From: CAZFAT01 sp964517075
Lineage (GTDB): Bacteria > Acidobacteriota > Vicinamibacteria > Vicinamibacterales > SCN-69-37
Length of the DNA: 27,590 nt
Assembly: GCA_964517075.1 (NCBI GenBank)
Contig: CAZFAT010000352.1
Coordinates: 1-27,590 of the forward strand
Direction: 5' to 3'
The position numbers and the translations under genes are program-made. The notes beneath the pieces are model-generated. The model ran no database searches. It saw only the letters and a list, made by a program, of their open reading frames with translations, and was not told the DNA's origin. Positions 6,172 to 13,449 of the stretch are shown piece by piece. Numbering within the stretch: position 1 is the stretch's first letter; each line of letters opens with the position of its first letter.

Positions 6172-8214
6172 TCAGGAGGCCCCGGCCAGCCGGGCTATCT
6201 GGTAGGCCCCGAACGCAAAGGCGTAGGCCAGCACCGACATGTAGCCGAACTGCAAGACCGCCCACTTGACGTGCCCCGCCTCGCGTCGTGTGACGGCGAG
6301 CGTTGGCAGGCACTGCATGGCCAGCACGAAGAAGACCAACAGGCTGGTCGCCGTGGCCGGCGTGAAGATCAACGACCCGTCGTCGCGCGTCGCGGTCCGG
6401 ATCCGTTGAATCACGCCCTCGTCCTCGACATTGTCGCCCTTGCCGCCCACGAGGACGGACATCGTCGAGACGAACACCTCGCGCGCGAGAAAGCTCGTCA
6501 GCACGCCCACCGTCAGCTGCCAGTCGTACCCGAGAGGCGCGAACACCGGCTGGAGCGTGCGGCCGATCCGGCCGGCGAAACTGCCCGCCTGCACGGCTCG
6601 CTGCTCCACGGCATCGGCCTCCGCTTCGAGGGCGGCCGCAGCCGTGGGATCAGCGGCGGCCGCGGCTTCAACCCGCAGCGCCTCGGCGGCGGCCGGCGGC
6701 TCGACCCGAGGAAACGTGTTGAGCCACCACATCACGACGCAAATCGCCATGATCACGGTGCCGGCGGTCTTCAGGAAGGCCAGGCCCTGGTCCTTCGCGG
6801 CCACCAGCGCATTGGTGAGCGACGGCAGCTTGTAGGACGGCAGTTCGAGAATCATCGGGCGGGCGCGGCCACGCAGCAGGGTCCGACGGAACAGGAACGC
6901 GCTGACGAGTGCCGCCGCTCCACCGAGCAGGTAACACCCGGCAAAGACGAGACCCGCGAGGAGAGGCCGACCGGAGAACAACAGGGCCGTGAGCAGGACG
7001 TACACCGGCAGGCGGGCCGAGCAGCTCATGAAGGGCGCGACGAGAATCGTGGCAATCCGGTCTCGGCGGTCGGGAATCAGCCGCGTGGCCATGATGCCGG
7101 GCAGCGCGCACGCATGCGCGGTCAGCAGGGGCACGAAGGCGTGCCCGGGCAGCCCGAAGCGGCACAGCAGCCGGTCCATGACGAAGGCCGCGCGCGCCAG
7201 ATAGCCGGTGTCCTCGATCAGACTGATGAGGAAGAACAGCAGGCAAATCTGCGGCAGGAAGACGACCGTGCCGGCGACGCCTCCAATGATTCCCTCCGCC
7301 ACCAGGTCGTGCACCAGCCCGGGCGGGATCATCCGTCCGACAAAATCACCCAGGTAGGCGAAGATCGCCTCGATCAGATCCATCGGTACCGTCGCGAGCG
7401 CGAACAGCGTCCAGAAGAGACCGACCATGACGCCGGCAAACACGAGCAGGCCGACAACCGGATGCGTGAACGCCGTATCCAGCCGTTCCGTCAGGGTGTC
7501 GGTGGCCGAGCCCACGGCGGCGGTGCCGCCCACGCTCTGCTCGACGACCCGTTCCGCCCAGCGCTCGAGCGTGCCGGCGTCACTCCCCGCCGGAGGCGGA
7601 TCGGCGGGCGTCGGCACCGCCCGGCCGATCGAGTAGTCGCTGGTCAGCACGCTCGCGAGCGCCGCGCCCAGTGCGTCCAGCCCCAGGCCGCGGCGCGCCA
7701 CCACCGGCACCACGGGGCAGCCGAGGTGCGCCGTCAGCTTTGCCGTGTCGAGGGTGAGACCGCGCCGCTGCGCGAGGTCCACCATGTTCAGCGCGATGAC
7801 GACCGGCAGTCGATAGGCCAGCAGCTCGCCGGCGAGCACGAGGTTGCGCGTCAAGTTGCAGGCATCGACAACGATGAGCACGGCGTCGGGACGGGTGTAG
7901 AGTCCCGATCCGGTCACCACGTCGCGCACGATGCGCGCCTCGGGCACATCGAGGCTGACCTGATAGAGGCCCGGCAGATCGACGAGCTCCACCGGCACCT
8001 GTTCGCCGACCGTGGCCCGTCCCACGCGCGCCGTCGTCGTCGTGCCGGGAAAGTTCGACGTCTTGGCGCGGGTGCCGCAGAGCCGGTTGAAGAGCGTAGT
8101 CTTACCAGTGTTGGGATTGCCGATCAGGACGACTCGACGCGGTCGATCGGTCCGCAGAACGGCGAGCGGCGGCCGAGCCGGCTCGGCGTCGCGCGACACG
8201 CCTGCCGGCGTCAT
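6172..8214 (-). CDS. feoB: Ferrous iron transporter FeoB
   Basis: A 680-residue inner-membrane GTPase-permease that imports Fe(II). The N-terminal G domain shows G1 GNPNTGKT (32-39), a G2 threonine-rich FPGTTTT near 55-61, G3 DLPG (79-82) and G4 NMVD (143-146). A helical spacer follows, then the Gate domains with GTVVFLPQICLLFFLISLIEDTGYLARAAFVMD and the conserved helix containing FVPLLTAHACALPGIMATR. The C-terminal TM segments finish with FLAREVFVSTMSVL and a final pair. Length and order are normal. An Ala/Glu-rich loop of ~40 residues (roughly 485-530) extends one extramembrane loop. It overlaps feoA by one base (TAATG), so the two are coupled. Confidence 0.97.
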   Translation of the reverse strand: MTPAGVSRDAEPARPPLAVLRTDRPRRVVLIGNPNTGKTTLFNRLCGTRAKTSNFPGTTTTARVGRATVGEQVPVELVDLPGLYQVSLDVPEARIVRDVVTGSGLYTRPDAVLIVVDACNLTRNLVLAGELLAYRLPVVIALNMVDLAQRRGLTLDTAKLTAHLGCPVVPVVARRGLGLDALGAALASVLTSDYSIGRAVPTPADPPPAGSDAGTLERWAERVVEQSVGGTAAVGSATDTLTERLDTAFTHPVVGLLVFAGVMVGLFWTLFALATVPMDLIEAIFAYLGDFVGRMIPPGLVHDLVAEGIIGGVAGTVVFLPQICLLFFLISLIEDTGYLARAAFVMDRLLCRFGLPGHAFVPLLTAHACALPGIMATRLIPDRRDRIATILVAPFMSCSARLPVYVLLTALLFSGRPLLAGLVFAGCYLLGGAAALVSAFLFRRTLLRGRARPMILELPSYKLPSLTNALVAAKDQGLAFLKTAGTVIMAICVVMWWLNTFPRVEPPAAAEALRVEAAAAADPTAAAALEAEADAVEQRAVQAGSFAGRIGRTLQPVFAPLGYDWQLTVGVLTSFLAREVFVSTMSVLVGGKGDNVEDEGVIQRIRTATRDDGSLIFTPATATSLLVFFVLAMQCLPTLAVTRREAGHVKWAVLQFGYMSVLAYAFAFGAYQIARLAGAS

Positions 8215-8483
8215 TACACGTGGCCTTCGGGGAGGACGAAGATGCCGTCAGCGACGGACCGCGACAAGCCGATCCGGGTGGCGCGCACCTGCACGATGCA
8301 GGGCTCGCCGATCTTGCAGACGCGCAGGAGACACCGATCGGTCAGGCCAATCGCACGCAGCAGCGCGCAGTCGTGCGCAGCCAGCGTGGCGCCGTGCAAA
8401 CGAGCCAGTCGCCCGGGGGGCAGATCGGACAATCGAACGGGGGCGGGAACCGAAGCGGCTGGGGCGCCAACAGTGGGGGGCAA
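8214..8483 (-). CDS. feoA: FeoA-domain protein
   Basis: An 89-residue cytoplasmic SH3-like FeoA protein, an accessory of the FeoB iron channel. The FeoA core runs from LSDLPPGRLARL through LLRAIGLTDRCLLRVCKIGEPCIVQVRATRIGLSRSVADGIFV. An N-terminal Pro/Ala-rich extension precedes it. The start is TTG at 8483, supported by AGGAA five bases upstream; no better ATG precedes the core. It is the first gene of feoA-feoB-small protein. The 95 bp before it hold a two-box site (8550-8571) that may respond to iron. Confidence 0.92.
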   Translation of the reverse strand: MPPTVGAPAASVPAPVRLSDLPPGRLARLHGATLAAHDCALLRAIGLTDRCLLRVCKIGEPCIVQVRATRIGLSRSVADGIFVLPEGHV

Positions 8484-8549
8484 GAGTTTCCTGCGTGATC
8501 TGGGTCCGTCGTCTAAGTGCGACGGATCTTGTTAAGCACCACTGAGGAT

Positions 8550-8571
8550 ACCGGTACTAAATCCGACCGGT
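8550..8571. promoter_or_regulatory. Candidate iron-responsive operator upstream of feoA
   Basis: Two copies of ACCGGT (8550-8555, 8566-8571) flank a 10-bp centre, ACTAAATCCG. The ACTAAATCCGACC core resembles boxes bound by Rrf2-family iron or iron-sulfur regulators; I do not see a Fur box. On the minus strand TTGACC (8569-8574) overlaps it and could be a -35, though no good -10 follows. The site also lies just beyond the gph stop at 8579. Confidence 0.35.
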
Positions 8572-8578
8572 CAAGTCG

Positions 8579-9247
8579 TTATTCGCGGAGAAATGCCTCG
8601 AGCGCGTCCGCCAGCTCGCCGGGGTGGTCCACCGCGAGCTCGCCGGCCCTGAGGGTCACGGGGGTGCCGAGGCCGCCGAACCCGTAACGGGCTACGCAGA
8701 CGCGCACGCCGGCCCGCCGTCCGGTTTCGACATCTACCATCGAGTCTCCGACGAGGAGTGTGGCGTCGGGAACCACGCCGGCCGCCGACACGAGCGACCG
8801 CAGCCCGGCAGGGTCCGGCTTCCGGGGATAGCCCGAATCGCCGCCCACGACCCAGCGCACCGACGGGGACAGGCCGAACGCGTCGAGCAGCCGGCGAGTG
8901 GGAAGCTCCGGTTTGTTGGTGAGTACAGCCACGGGCGCCAGCCGGGTGGCGGCCTCCACCGCCGGAACTACCCCGGGGTACGGGCGGGTGTGGACCAGCA
9001 ACTCACGGTCGTAGATCTCGAGAAACCGGCCGAGGGCGGCTGGCTCGGCCGGGTCGAGCCCCGACGCAGCCAGTGCCCGCTCCACCAGGACCTTGGCGCC
9101 ATTCCCGACCATGCCGGCGACGGCCTCCACGGCAAGCGGCGGCGCGCCATACGAGGCCAGCATCTGGTTGGCACTGTCGGCTAGGTCTCGCTGGGAGTCG
9201 ATCAGCGTCCCATCCAGGTCGAACACCAGCAGTTTCCGGGCGTTCAC
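8579..9247 (-). CDS. gph: Phosphoglycolate phosphatase-like HAD hydrolase
   Basis: A 222-residue HAD-superfamily phosphatase, probably phosphoglycolate phosphatase, which removes 2-phosphoglycolate formed by DNA repair or oxygenase activity. Motif I FDLDGTLIDS holds the nucleophile D10 and acid D12. Motif II is VAVLTNKP, motif III the Lys in YPRKPDP, and motif IV VGDSMVDVETGR. The cap is of the alpha-helical type between motifs I and II, as in Gph. The start is GTG at 9247 with GGAG seven to eight bases upstream. It lies upstream of and codirectional with feoA, but the operator region separates them, so it need not be co-transcribed. Other small-molecule phosphatases of the same class (pyrophosphatase PpaX, beta-phosphoglucomutase) are possible. 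Confidence 0.87.
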   Translation of the reverse strand: MNARKLLVFDLDGTLIDSQRDLADSANQMLASYGAPPLAVEAVAGMVGNGAKVLVERALAASGLDPAEPAALGRFLEIYDRELLVHTRPYPGVVPAVEAATRLAPVAVLTNKPELPTRRLLDAFGLSPSVRWVVGGDSGYPRKPDPAGLRSLVSAAGVVPDATLLVGDSMVDVETGRRAGVRVCVARYGFGGLGTPVTLRAGELAVDHPGELADALEAFLRE

Positions 9248-9316
9248 CTCGACGCTCCGGCTGCGTATGGGCTGGCAGGTCCGCCATTCGACGTTTGACG
9301 TTCCCTAGGAGCCTGC

Positions 9317-10192
9317 ATGCGCCGCCCTGTCCTCGTCCTTCTGTTGTTGATCGCCGGTGCCGGCGCCGGTGTCCAGGCGCAGTCCGAGCGGATGGTGGTC
9401 ATGCAGCGCCCCGGTGAGGTGCTGGGCCCCCGCGCCGAGGACATGCGGCGGCAGTTCCGGGACGTCATGAACCTGTACCCGCCAGAGCTCAGCCGAATCC
9501 TCAGGCTGGACCCGACGCTCATGACGAACCCACAGTATCTTGCGCCGTATCCCGCGCTGGCGGAGTTCCTGAAGCAGCATCCGGAAATCCCCCGCTATCC
9601 CAGCTACTTCCTGGGCTACGTCCAGGAGCAGTCCTGGAACCCGCCGGTCCCTCCTGAACTCGAACGAAGCCGTCAGGTCATCCGTATGTGGGAGAACGTG
9701 ATGACGGGCCTGTTCGTCCTCATTGTCATCGGCACGATCAGCGCGGCCGTCGTCACGCTGGTCAAGCATTTCGTCGGCCACAGGCGCTGGCTTCGCGCGA
9801 CGAAGATCCAGTCCGAGTTCCACAATCGCCTCCTCGAGCGCATGGGCTCGTCGTCCGAGGTCCTGGCCTACGCGCAGTCCTCGGGACGCGATCTGCTGCC
9901 CGCGATGCCGCAACTGGACACGGCGGTGCCGGCCATGGCCGCACCGTTTGGCCGCATCCTCTGGTCGGTCCAGGCCGGCGTCGTGGCCGCGGCCGGAGGC
10001 ATTGGCCTGCTGATCGTCAAACGCTACGTCGTCGAGGAGGTCGCACAGATGCTGCTGACCCTTGGCGTGCTGATTCTGTCGCTCGGCATCGGCTTCGCGC
10101 TGGCCGCGGCCGCCTCTTATATGCTGTCCCAGCGCCTCGGCCTGCTCTCGCCTGCGCGGCCTGCGGAACGCCGTGAGTCCATCGGCGGGTGA
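9317..10192 (+). CDS. Secreted/membrane protein upstream of ECF sigma factor
   Basis: A 291-residue protein that I cannot assign to a named family. It begins with a signal peptide (MRRPVLVLLLLIAGAGAGVQAQ). A ~105-residue extracytoplasmic part rich in Pro and Tyr follows (NLYPPELSRILRLDPTLMTN, PRYPSYFLGYVQEQSW). One membrane helix lies near 132-155, a soluble stretch at 156-217, and two more membrane helices at about 218-237 and 245-270. ATG 9317 has AGGAG six bases upstream. Its stop overlaps the GTG of the sigma-factor gene by four bases, so the two are probably coupled; by position it could sense or transmit an envelope signal to the sigma/anti-sigma pair. That role is inference. Confidence 0.8.
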   Translation: MRRPVLVLLLLIAGAGAGVQAQSERMVVMQRPGEVLGPRAEDMRRQFRDVMNLYPPELSRILRLDPTLMTNPQYLAPYPALAEFLKQHPEIPRYPSYFLGYVQEQSWNPPVPPELERSRQVIRMWENVMTGLFVLIVIGTISAAVVTLVKHFVGHRRWLRATKIQSEFHNRLLERMGSSSEVLAYAQSSGRDLLPAMPQLDTAVPAMAAPFGRILWSVQAGVVAAAGGIGLLIVKRYVVEEVAQMLLTLGVLILSLGIGFALAAAASYMLSQRLGLLSPARPAERRESIGG

Positions 10193-10794
10193 GCCCGGAC
10201 GAGCCGCTGACTCCCATGACCACTCGCGATGCCGTCCTTGTCGATGCCCGGGCCGAGGCGGCCGCCGCCGACGCTGACGTGGCGTTCGAAATGGACGAGG
10301 ACGCCTTCCGCGGGTTCTACGACCGGACCGCGCGCATGCTCTGGGTGTACCTGGAGCGGTTGACCGGCGACCGCCAGGCGGCGGACGACCTGCTGCAGGA
10401 GTCCTATTACCGCCTGCTGTCCGCGACCGTCGCGTTCGAAGGGGAATCGCACCGGCGCCACTATCTCTTCCGCATCGCGACCAACCTCGCGCACGATCGC
10501 TTCCGGCGGCGGCGCGCGCGTCCCGCGGAGATCTCGCACGAGGACGTCGAGGCAGCGGGCACGCCGCTCGCCGGGCCTGCGCCATCGCTGGACACGCGGC
10601 TCGACCTCGCCGCGGCCTTCGCGGGACTGCGGGGGCGGGAACGCGCGCTGCTTTGGCTGGCCTACGCCCAGGGCGCGTCCCACAAGGAAATCGCCGAGGT
10701 GATTGGCGTGGGCACGGGCAGCGTCAAGGCCCTCCTCCTCCGCGCGCGCCGCCGGCTGGCCGGCCTGCTCGATCGACGGGAGCCCGCGCGATGA
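10189..10794 (+). CDS. ECF RNA polymerase sigma factor
   Basis: A 201-residue extracytoplasmic-function sigma factor. The sigma2 region starts near 40 (FRGFYDRTARMLWVYLERLTGD) and continues with RQAADDLLQESYYRLL and the -10-contacting HRRHYLFRIATNLAHDRFRRRR. A linker of ~25 residues follows, then sigma4 with FAGLRGRERALLWLAYAQGASHKEIAEVIGVGTGSVKALLLRARRRL cut by its helix-turn-helix near SHKEIAEVIGVGTGSVK. It directs polymerase to its own set of promoters once released by the anti-sigma factor. The start is GTG 10189 in a 4-bp overlap with the previous gene; ATG 10216 is an alternative. It overlaps the anti-sigma gene by ATGA, the usual arrangement. Confidence 0.94.
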   Translation: MSPDEPLTPMTTRDAVLVDARAEAAAADADVAFEMDEDAFRGFYDRTARMLWVYLERLTGDRQAADDLLQESYYRLLSATVAFEGESHRRHYLFRIATNLAHDRFRRRRARPAEISHEDVEAAGTPLAGPAPSLDTRLDLAAAFAGLRGRERALLWLAYAQGASHKEIAEVIGVGTGSVKALLLRARRRLAGLLDRREPAR

Positions 10795-11375
10795 CGCCCT
10801 CCGCACCCTGCCAGCACGAATCGGAGGTTCTCGATCTCGCCGCGCTCGGACACTGGCCACGCCGTGCCGACCCGGCCCTTCGCACACACGTGGCGGGCTG
10901 CCCGGTGTGCGCCGACCTCGCCCGCGTCGCGACCCTGCTCGCCGACTGGCAGGACGTGTCGCTGCCCCACGTCCACGTTCCCGACGCGTCCCGCGTCTGG
11001 CGCGAGGCCGCACAGCGGGCGCGGGCCGACGCCACCCGCCGCGCCACGCAGCCCGTCCGCGTCGTCGAGCTCGTCGCACTGGCCGCGGCCACGCTGCTCC
11101 TGGTGGCCTGGGGCCCGGCGCTCGCCGGGCTGACCATCATGTCGCTGGGCACGGGCTGGCTCACGACCGTCTGGGCCAGTCTTGCCAGCACTCCGTCAAC
11201 CATCGCCACCGGCTGGGCGTCGCTCCGCCTGCCCGCCACGCTCCTCTCGACCCTGCAGTGGGGCCTGCTCACCCTGGCTGCCTGGGCGGTCGTCGTCCCG
11301 GTCGCTTTCTCCCTCGCCGGTCTCGCCGACCGGACCTCGCGTCCCGAGAACGGTCACTCCAAGCCGGCCCGCTGA
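10791..11375 (+). CDS. Zinc-finger membrane anti-sigma factor
   Basis: A 194-residue anti-sigma factor in classic position, its ATG overlapping the sigma stop. The N-terminus carries the ZAS signature H33-x3-C37-x2-C40 (HVAGCPVC) preceded by a helix with an additional Cys/His (CQHES). A membrane helix follows near 88-107 (ELVALAAATLLLVAWGPALA), then an extracytoplasmic or membrane-lying hydrophobic stretch, and a second membrane helix near 150-178. It should hold the ECF sigma inactive at the inner membrane until a signal arrives. The C-terminal part is almost all hydrophobic and carries no large periplasmic sensor domain, so another protein may provide sensing, perhaps the membrane protein encoded at 9317. 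Confidence 0.86.
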   Translation: MTPSAPCQHESEVLDLAALGHWPRRADPALRTHVAGCPVCADLARVATLLADWQDVSLPHVHVPDASRVWREAAQRARADATRRATQPVRVVELVALAAATLLLVAWGPALAGLTIMSLGTGWLTTVWASLASTPSTIATGWASLRLPATLLSTLQWGLLTLAAWAVVVPVAFSLAGLADRTSRPENGHSKPAR

Positions 11376-11478
11376 CCTCGGCGGGTGGCAGCCCGCCCGC
11401 GGGGTCGCACGGTGCTCCCACGGATCGGGCCGACGGGCGAGGCTTTTTTCTTGCACACACCCCGCGCGGCTGGCAGCG

Positions 11479-11515
11479 TAGGCTAGAGGGAGCGACCCGC
11501 CTATGCCGGTCGCTC
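11479..11515 (+). promoter_or_regulatory. Promoter-like box and 8-bp hairpin in the leader of the first VWFA gene
   Basis: A -10-like TAGGCT (11479-11484) is followed by a perfect inverted repeat, GAGCGACC (11490-11497) and GGTCGCTC (11508-11515), around a 10-nt loop. The repeat ends six bases before the ATG at 11522. It would lie at the very start of the mRNA, where it could be an operator over +1 or a hairpin hiding the ribosome site. No good -35 at 16-18 bp is visible. Confidence 0.45.
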
Positions 11516-11521
11516 ACATTC

Positions 11522-12457
11522 ATGAGACTTCCCACGCTCCTCGCCCTCGCCGCCGGTCTCCTGGCGGTCGCTCTCGCAGCCGCCCCCCGGGCCGCCGCCC
11601 AGGGTCAGGCTTTTACGGCCTCCACGCGCACCGTGGCCATCTACGCCACGGTGACGGACTCGGGTGGACGCCTCGTTCCTGATCTCGAGCAGGAGCATTT
11701 TGAGATTTTCGACAACCGCGTGCAGCGGCCGGTCACGCTGTTCAAGCGCGACGTCCAGCCCATCACGGTCGTCGTCATGCTGGATACGAGCGCGAGCATG
11801 ACGCACAACCTGAAGTTCCTGCAGGTGGCCGCCGAGCAGTTCCTGATCCGCCTGCTCCCCGAGGACCGCGCCCGCGTGGGCAGCTTCTCCGACAAGGTCG
11901 TGATGAGCCCGGTGTTCACCTCCGACCGCGAGGCGCTGGTGCGGTTTCTCTTCGAGAACATGCGAATGTTCGGCAATCCCACCCACCTCTGGGATGCGCT
12001 CGACGAGAGCATGACGGCGCTTGCGGGCGAGGCCGGGCGGCGAGTGGTGCTGGTCTTCACCGATGGTGAGGATGACCTGAGCCGGCGCCGGAACGCGCGG
12101 CAGGTCATGGCACGGGCAGAGGAAGAGGACTTCATGATCTACGCCATCGGCCTGCAGAGCGAGTTCCTCGGACGCCTCACGCGGCCGGACCGGAACCTGC
12201 GGCGGCTCGCCGAGCAGACCGGCGGCGGCTACTTCGAACTGCGCCGGACGGCGGATCTCAATACAACGTTCACCGGTGTGATCAACGAGCTGCACCGGCA
12301 GTACGTCATCGGTTTCAGCCCCGAGAAACTCGACGGGACGCTGCACACGCTCGAGGTCCGATCGAAGGTGCCCGGTACCACCGTGCGCGCGCGGAAGAGC
12401 TACCTGGCGGCCGACCGCAAGGACGCTCCGGCGGACCGGCAGGAGCGGCCCCGGTGA
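11522..12457 (+). CDS. VWFA-related Acidobacterial domain protein 1
   Basis: A 311-residue secreted protein. The signal peptide (MRLPTLLALAAGLLAVALAA, cleavage near AAAQ) is followed by a short beta domain (FTASTRTVAIYATVTDSGGR, LEQEHFEIFDN) and a von Willebrand A fold. The MIDAS metal site is intact: DTSAS at 88-92, the Thr in NPTHLWDAL and the Asp in FTDGEDD. The end (LHRQYVIGFSP ... VRARKSYLA) is the typical closing module of the VWFA-related Acidobacterial domain family. It probably binds a partner or ligand through a divalent metal outside the cytoplasmic membrane; the true role is unknown. Start ATG 11522 fits the signal peptide. Its stop overlaps the next paralogue by GTGA. Confidence 0.9.
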   Translation: MRLPTLLALAAGLLAVALAAAPRAAAQGQAFTASTRTVAIYATVTDSGGRLVPDLEQEHFEIFDNRVQRPVTLFKRDVQPITVVVMLDTSASMTHNLKFLQVAAEQFLIRLLPEDRARVGSFSDKVVMSPVFTSDREALVRFLFENMRMFGNPTHLWDALDESMTALAGEAGRRVVLVFTDGEDDLSRRRNARQVMARAEEEDFMIYAIGLQSEFLGRLTRPDRNLRRLAEQTGGGYFELRRTADLNTTFTGVINELHRQYVIGFSPEKLDGTLHTLEVRSKVPGTTVRARKSYLAADRKDAPADRQERPR

Positions 12458-13449
12458 GGCTCCGGCGGCTGGCGGTTTCGTTCGCCCTGATGCTCGGGGC
12501 GTTCGCGGCCGTACCCGGCGCGCGCCAGGCGCCGGCCCAGCAGCCGCCGCCTCAGCAACAGCCGCCTGTCTTCCGCGGCGGCGTCGAGACCGTCGCGATC
12601 TACGCCACCGTGCTCGACCGCTACGGCGAGATGGTGCTGACGCTCTCCCGCAACGAGTTCCACGTCTTCGACAACGGTCAGCGACAGCCCCTCACGCTCT
12701 TCGTCAGGGGACTCCAGCCCATCACCGCGATGCTGCTCCTCGACATGAGCGCCAGCATGGGCCTGAACCTCGAGCTCGCCAAGGCCGCAGCTGAGCAGTT
12801 CATCATCCGGATGCTGCCGGGCGACCGCGCGGCCTTCGGCACCTTCAGCAACCGCGTCGATCTCGGCCAGGAGTTCCTGGGCGATCGCGACCGGCTGCTC
12901 CAGGCGGTTCGCGGCGAGCTGCACATCGGCAACCCGACGCGCCTCTGGGACGCGATCGCGGAGACGATGACGCAACTGGGGCCGGTGGGCGGCCGGCGAA
13001 TCATCCTGCTCCTGACCGACGGTGACGACACGATGAGCGATCTCCAATTCGAGCAGGTGATGGCGCGGGCGCGCACCGAGGAAATCATGATCTACGTGGT
13101 CGAGTTCCAGACCACGGCGCAGGCGGCCCGCGCCGAAATCCCCCTCGCGCCCACGGCCTCGTGGGTGTTTGGCGGCACGGGACCCGGGGCGCGGCGGGGA
13201 ATCCGGGCTGGGCTCCGACAGCTCTCGGAGCAGACGGGCGGCGGCTATTTCCGGCTCGGTGAGTTCGACGACATCAACACGACCTTCACGCGCGTGATGC
13301 AGGAGTTGCACTATCAATACATCCTCGGCTTCTCGCCACGCCAGGCCGATGGCAGGGTGCACCAGCTCGAGACACGAGTGGATCGCCCGAACGTGGTGGT
13401 GCGGGCGCGGCGCAGCTACCTGGCGCCCGGGGGCGCCGCCGCGCCATGA
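12454..13449 (+). CDS. VWFA-related Acidobacterial domain protein 2
   Basis: A 331-residue paralogue of its two neighbours, starting with GTG in a 4-bp overlap with gene 1. A signal peptide (to about residue 28, PGARQAPAQ) leads into a Gln/Pro-rich linker (QQPPPQQQPP). Then come the conserved beta domain (TVAIYATVLDRYGEM, LSRNEFHVFDNGQRQ) and the VWA fold with MIDAS DMSAS at 97-101, NPTRLWDAI and LLTDGDD. It differs from gene 1 by a ~25-residue insert near 220-245 (IPLAPTASWVFGGTGPGARRG) before the conserved LSEQTGGGYF. The closing module LHYQYILGFSP ... VRARRSYLAPG is present. It overlaps gene 3 by ATGA, so all three should be made together. Confidence 0.9.
   Translation: MRLRRLAVSFALMLGAFAAVPGARQAPAQQPPPQQQPPVFRGGVETVAIYATVLDRYGEMVLTLSRNEFHVFDNGQRQPLTLFVRGLQPITAMLLLDMSASMGLNLELAKAAAEQFIIRMLPGDRAAFGTFSNRVDLGQEFLGDRDRLLQAVRGELHIGNPTRLWDAIAETMTQLGPVGGRRIILLLTDGDDTMSDLQFEQVMARARTEEIMIYVVEFQTTAQAARAEIPLAPTASWVFGGTGPGARRGIRAGLRQLSEQTGGGYFRLGEFDDINTTFTRVMQELHYQYILGFSPRQADGRVHQLETRVDRPNVVVRARRSYLAPGGAAAP

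Noticed and set aside
4873..8535. A 1220-residue plus-strand open frame opposite the DGQHR and feoB genes
   Set aside because: It is antisense to feoB and the DGQHR gene, whose motifs are unmistakable. Its text is rich in Arg, His and Gln repeats with no domain. GC-rich codons simply lack stops on the opposite strand.
9305..10585. A 426-residue minus-strand frame opposite the sigma-factor region
   Set aside because: Shadow of the secreted protein and the ECF sigma factor, both of which have proper starts, ribosome sites and overlaps on the plus strand.
11380..11449. An intrinsic terminator after the anti-sigma gene (GGCGGG/CCCGCC stem at 11380-11397 and a T6 tract at 11444-11449)
   Set aside because: The T tract is almost 50 bases from the stem, and no stable hairpin directly precedes it.
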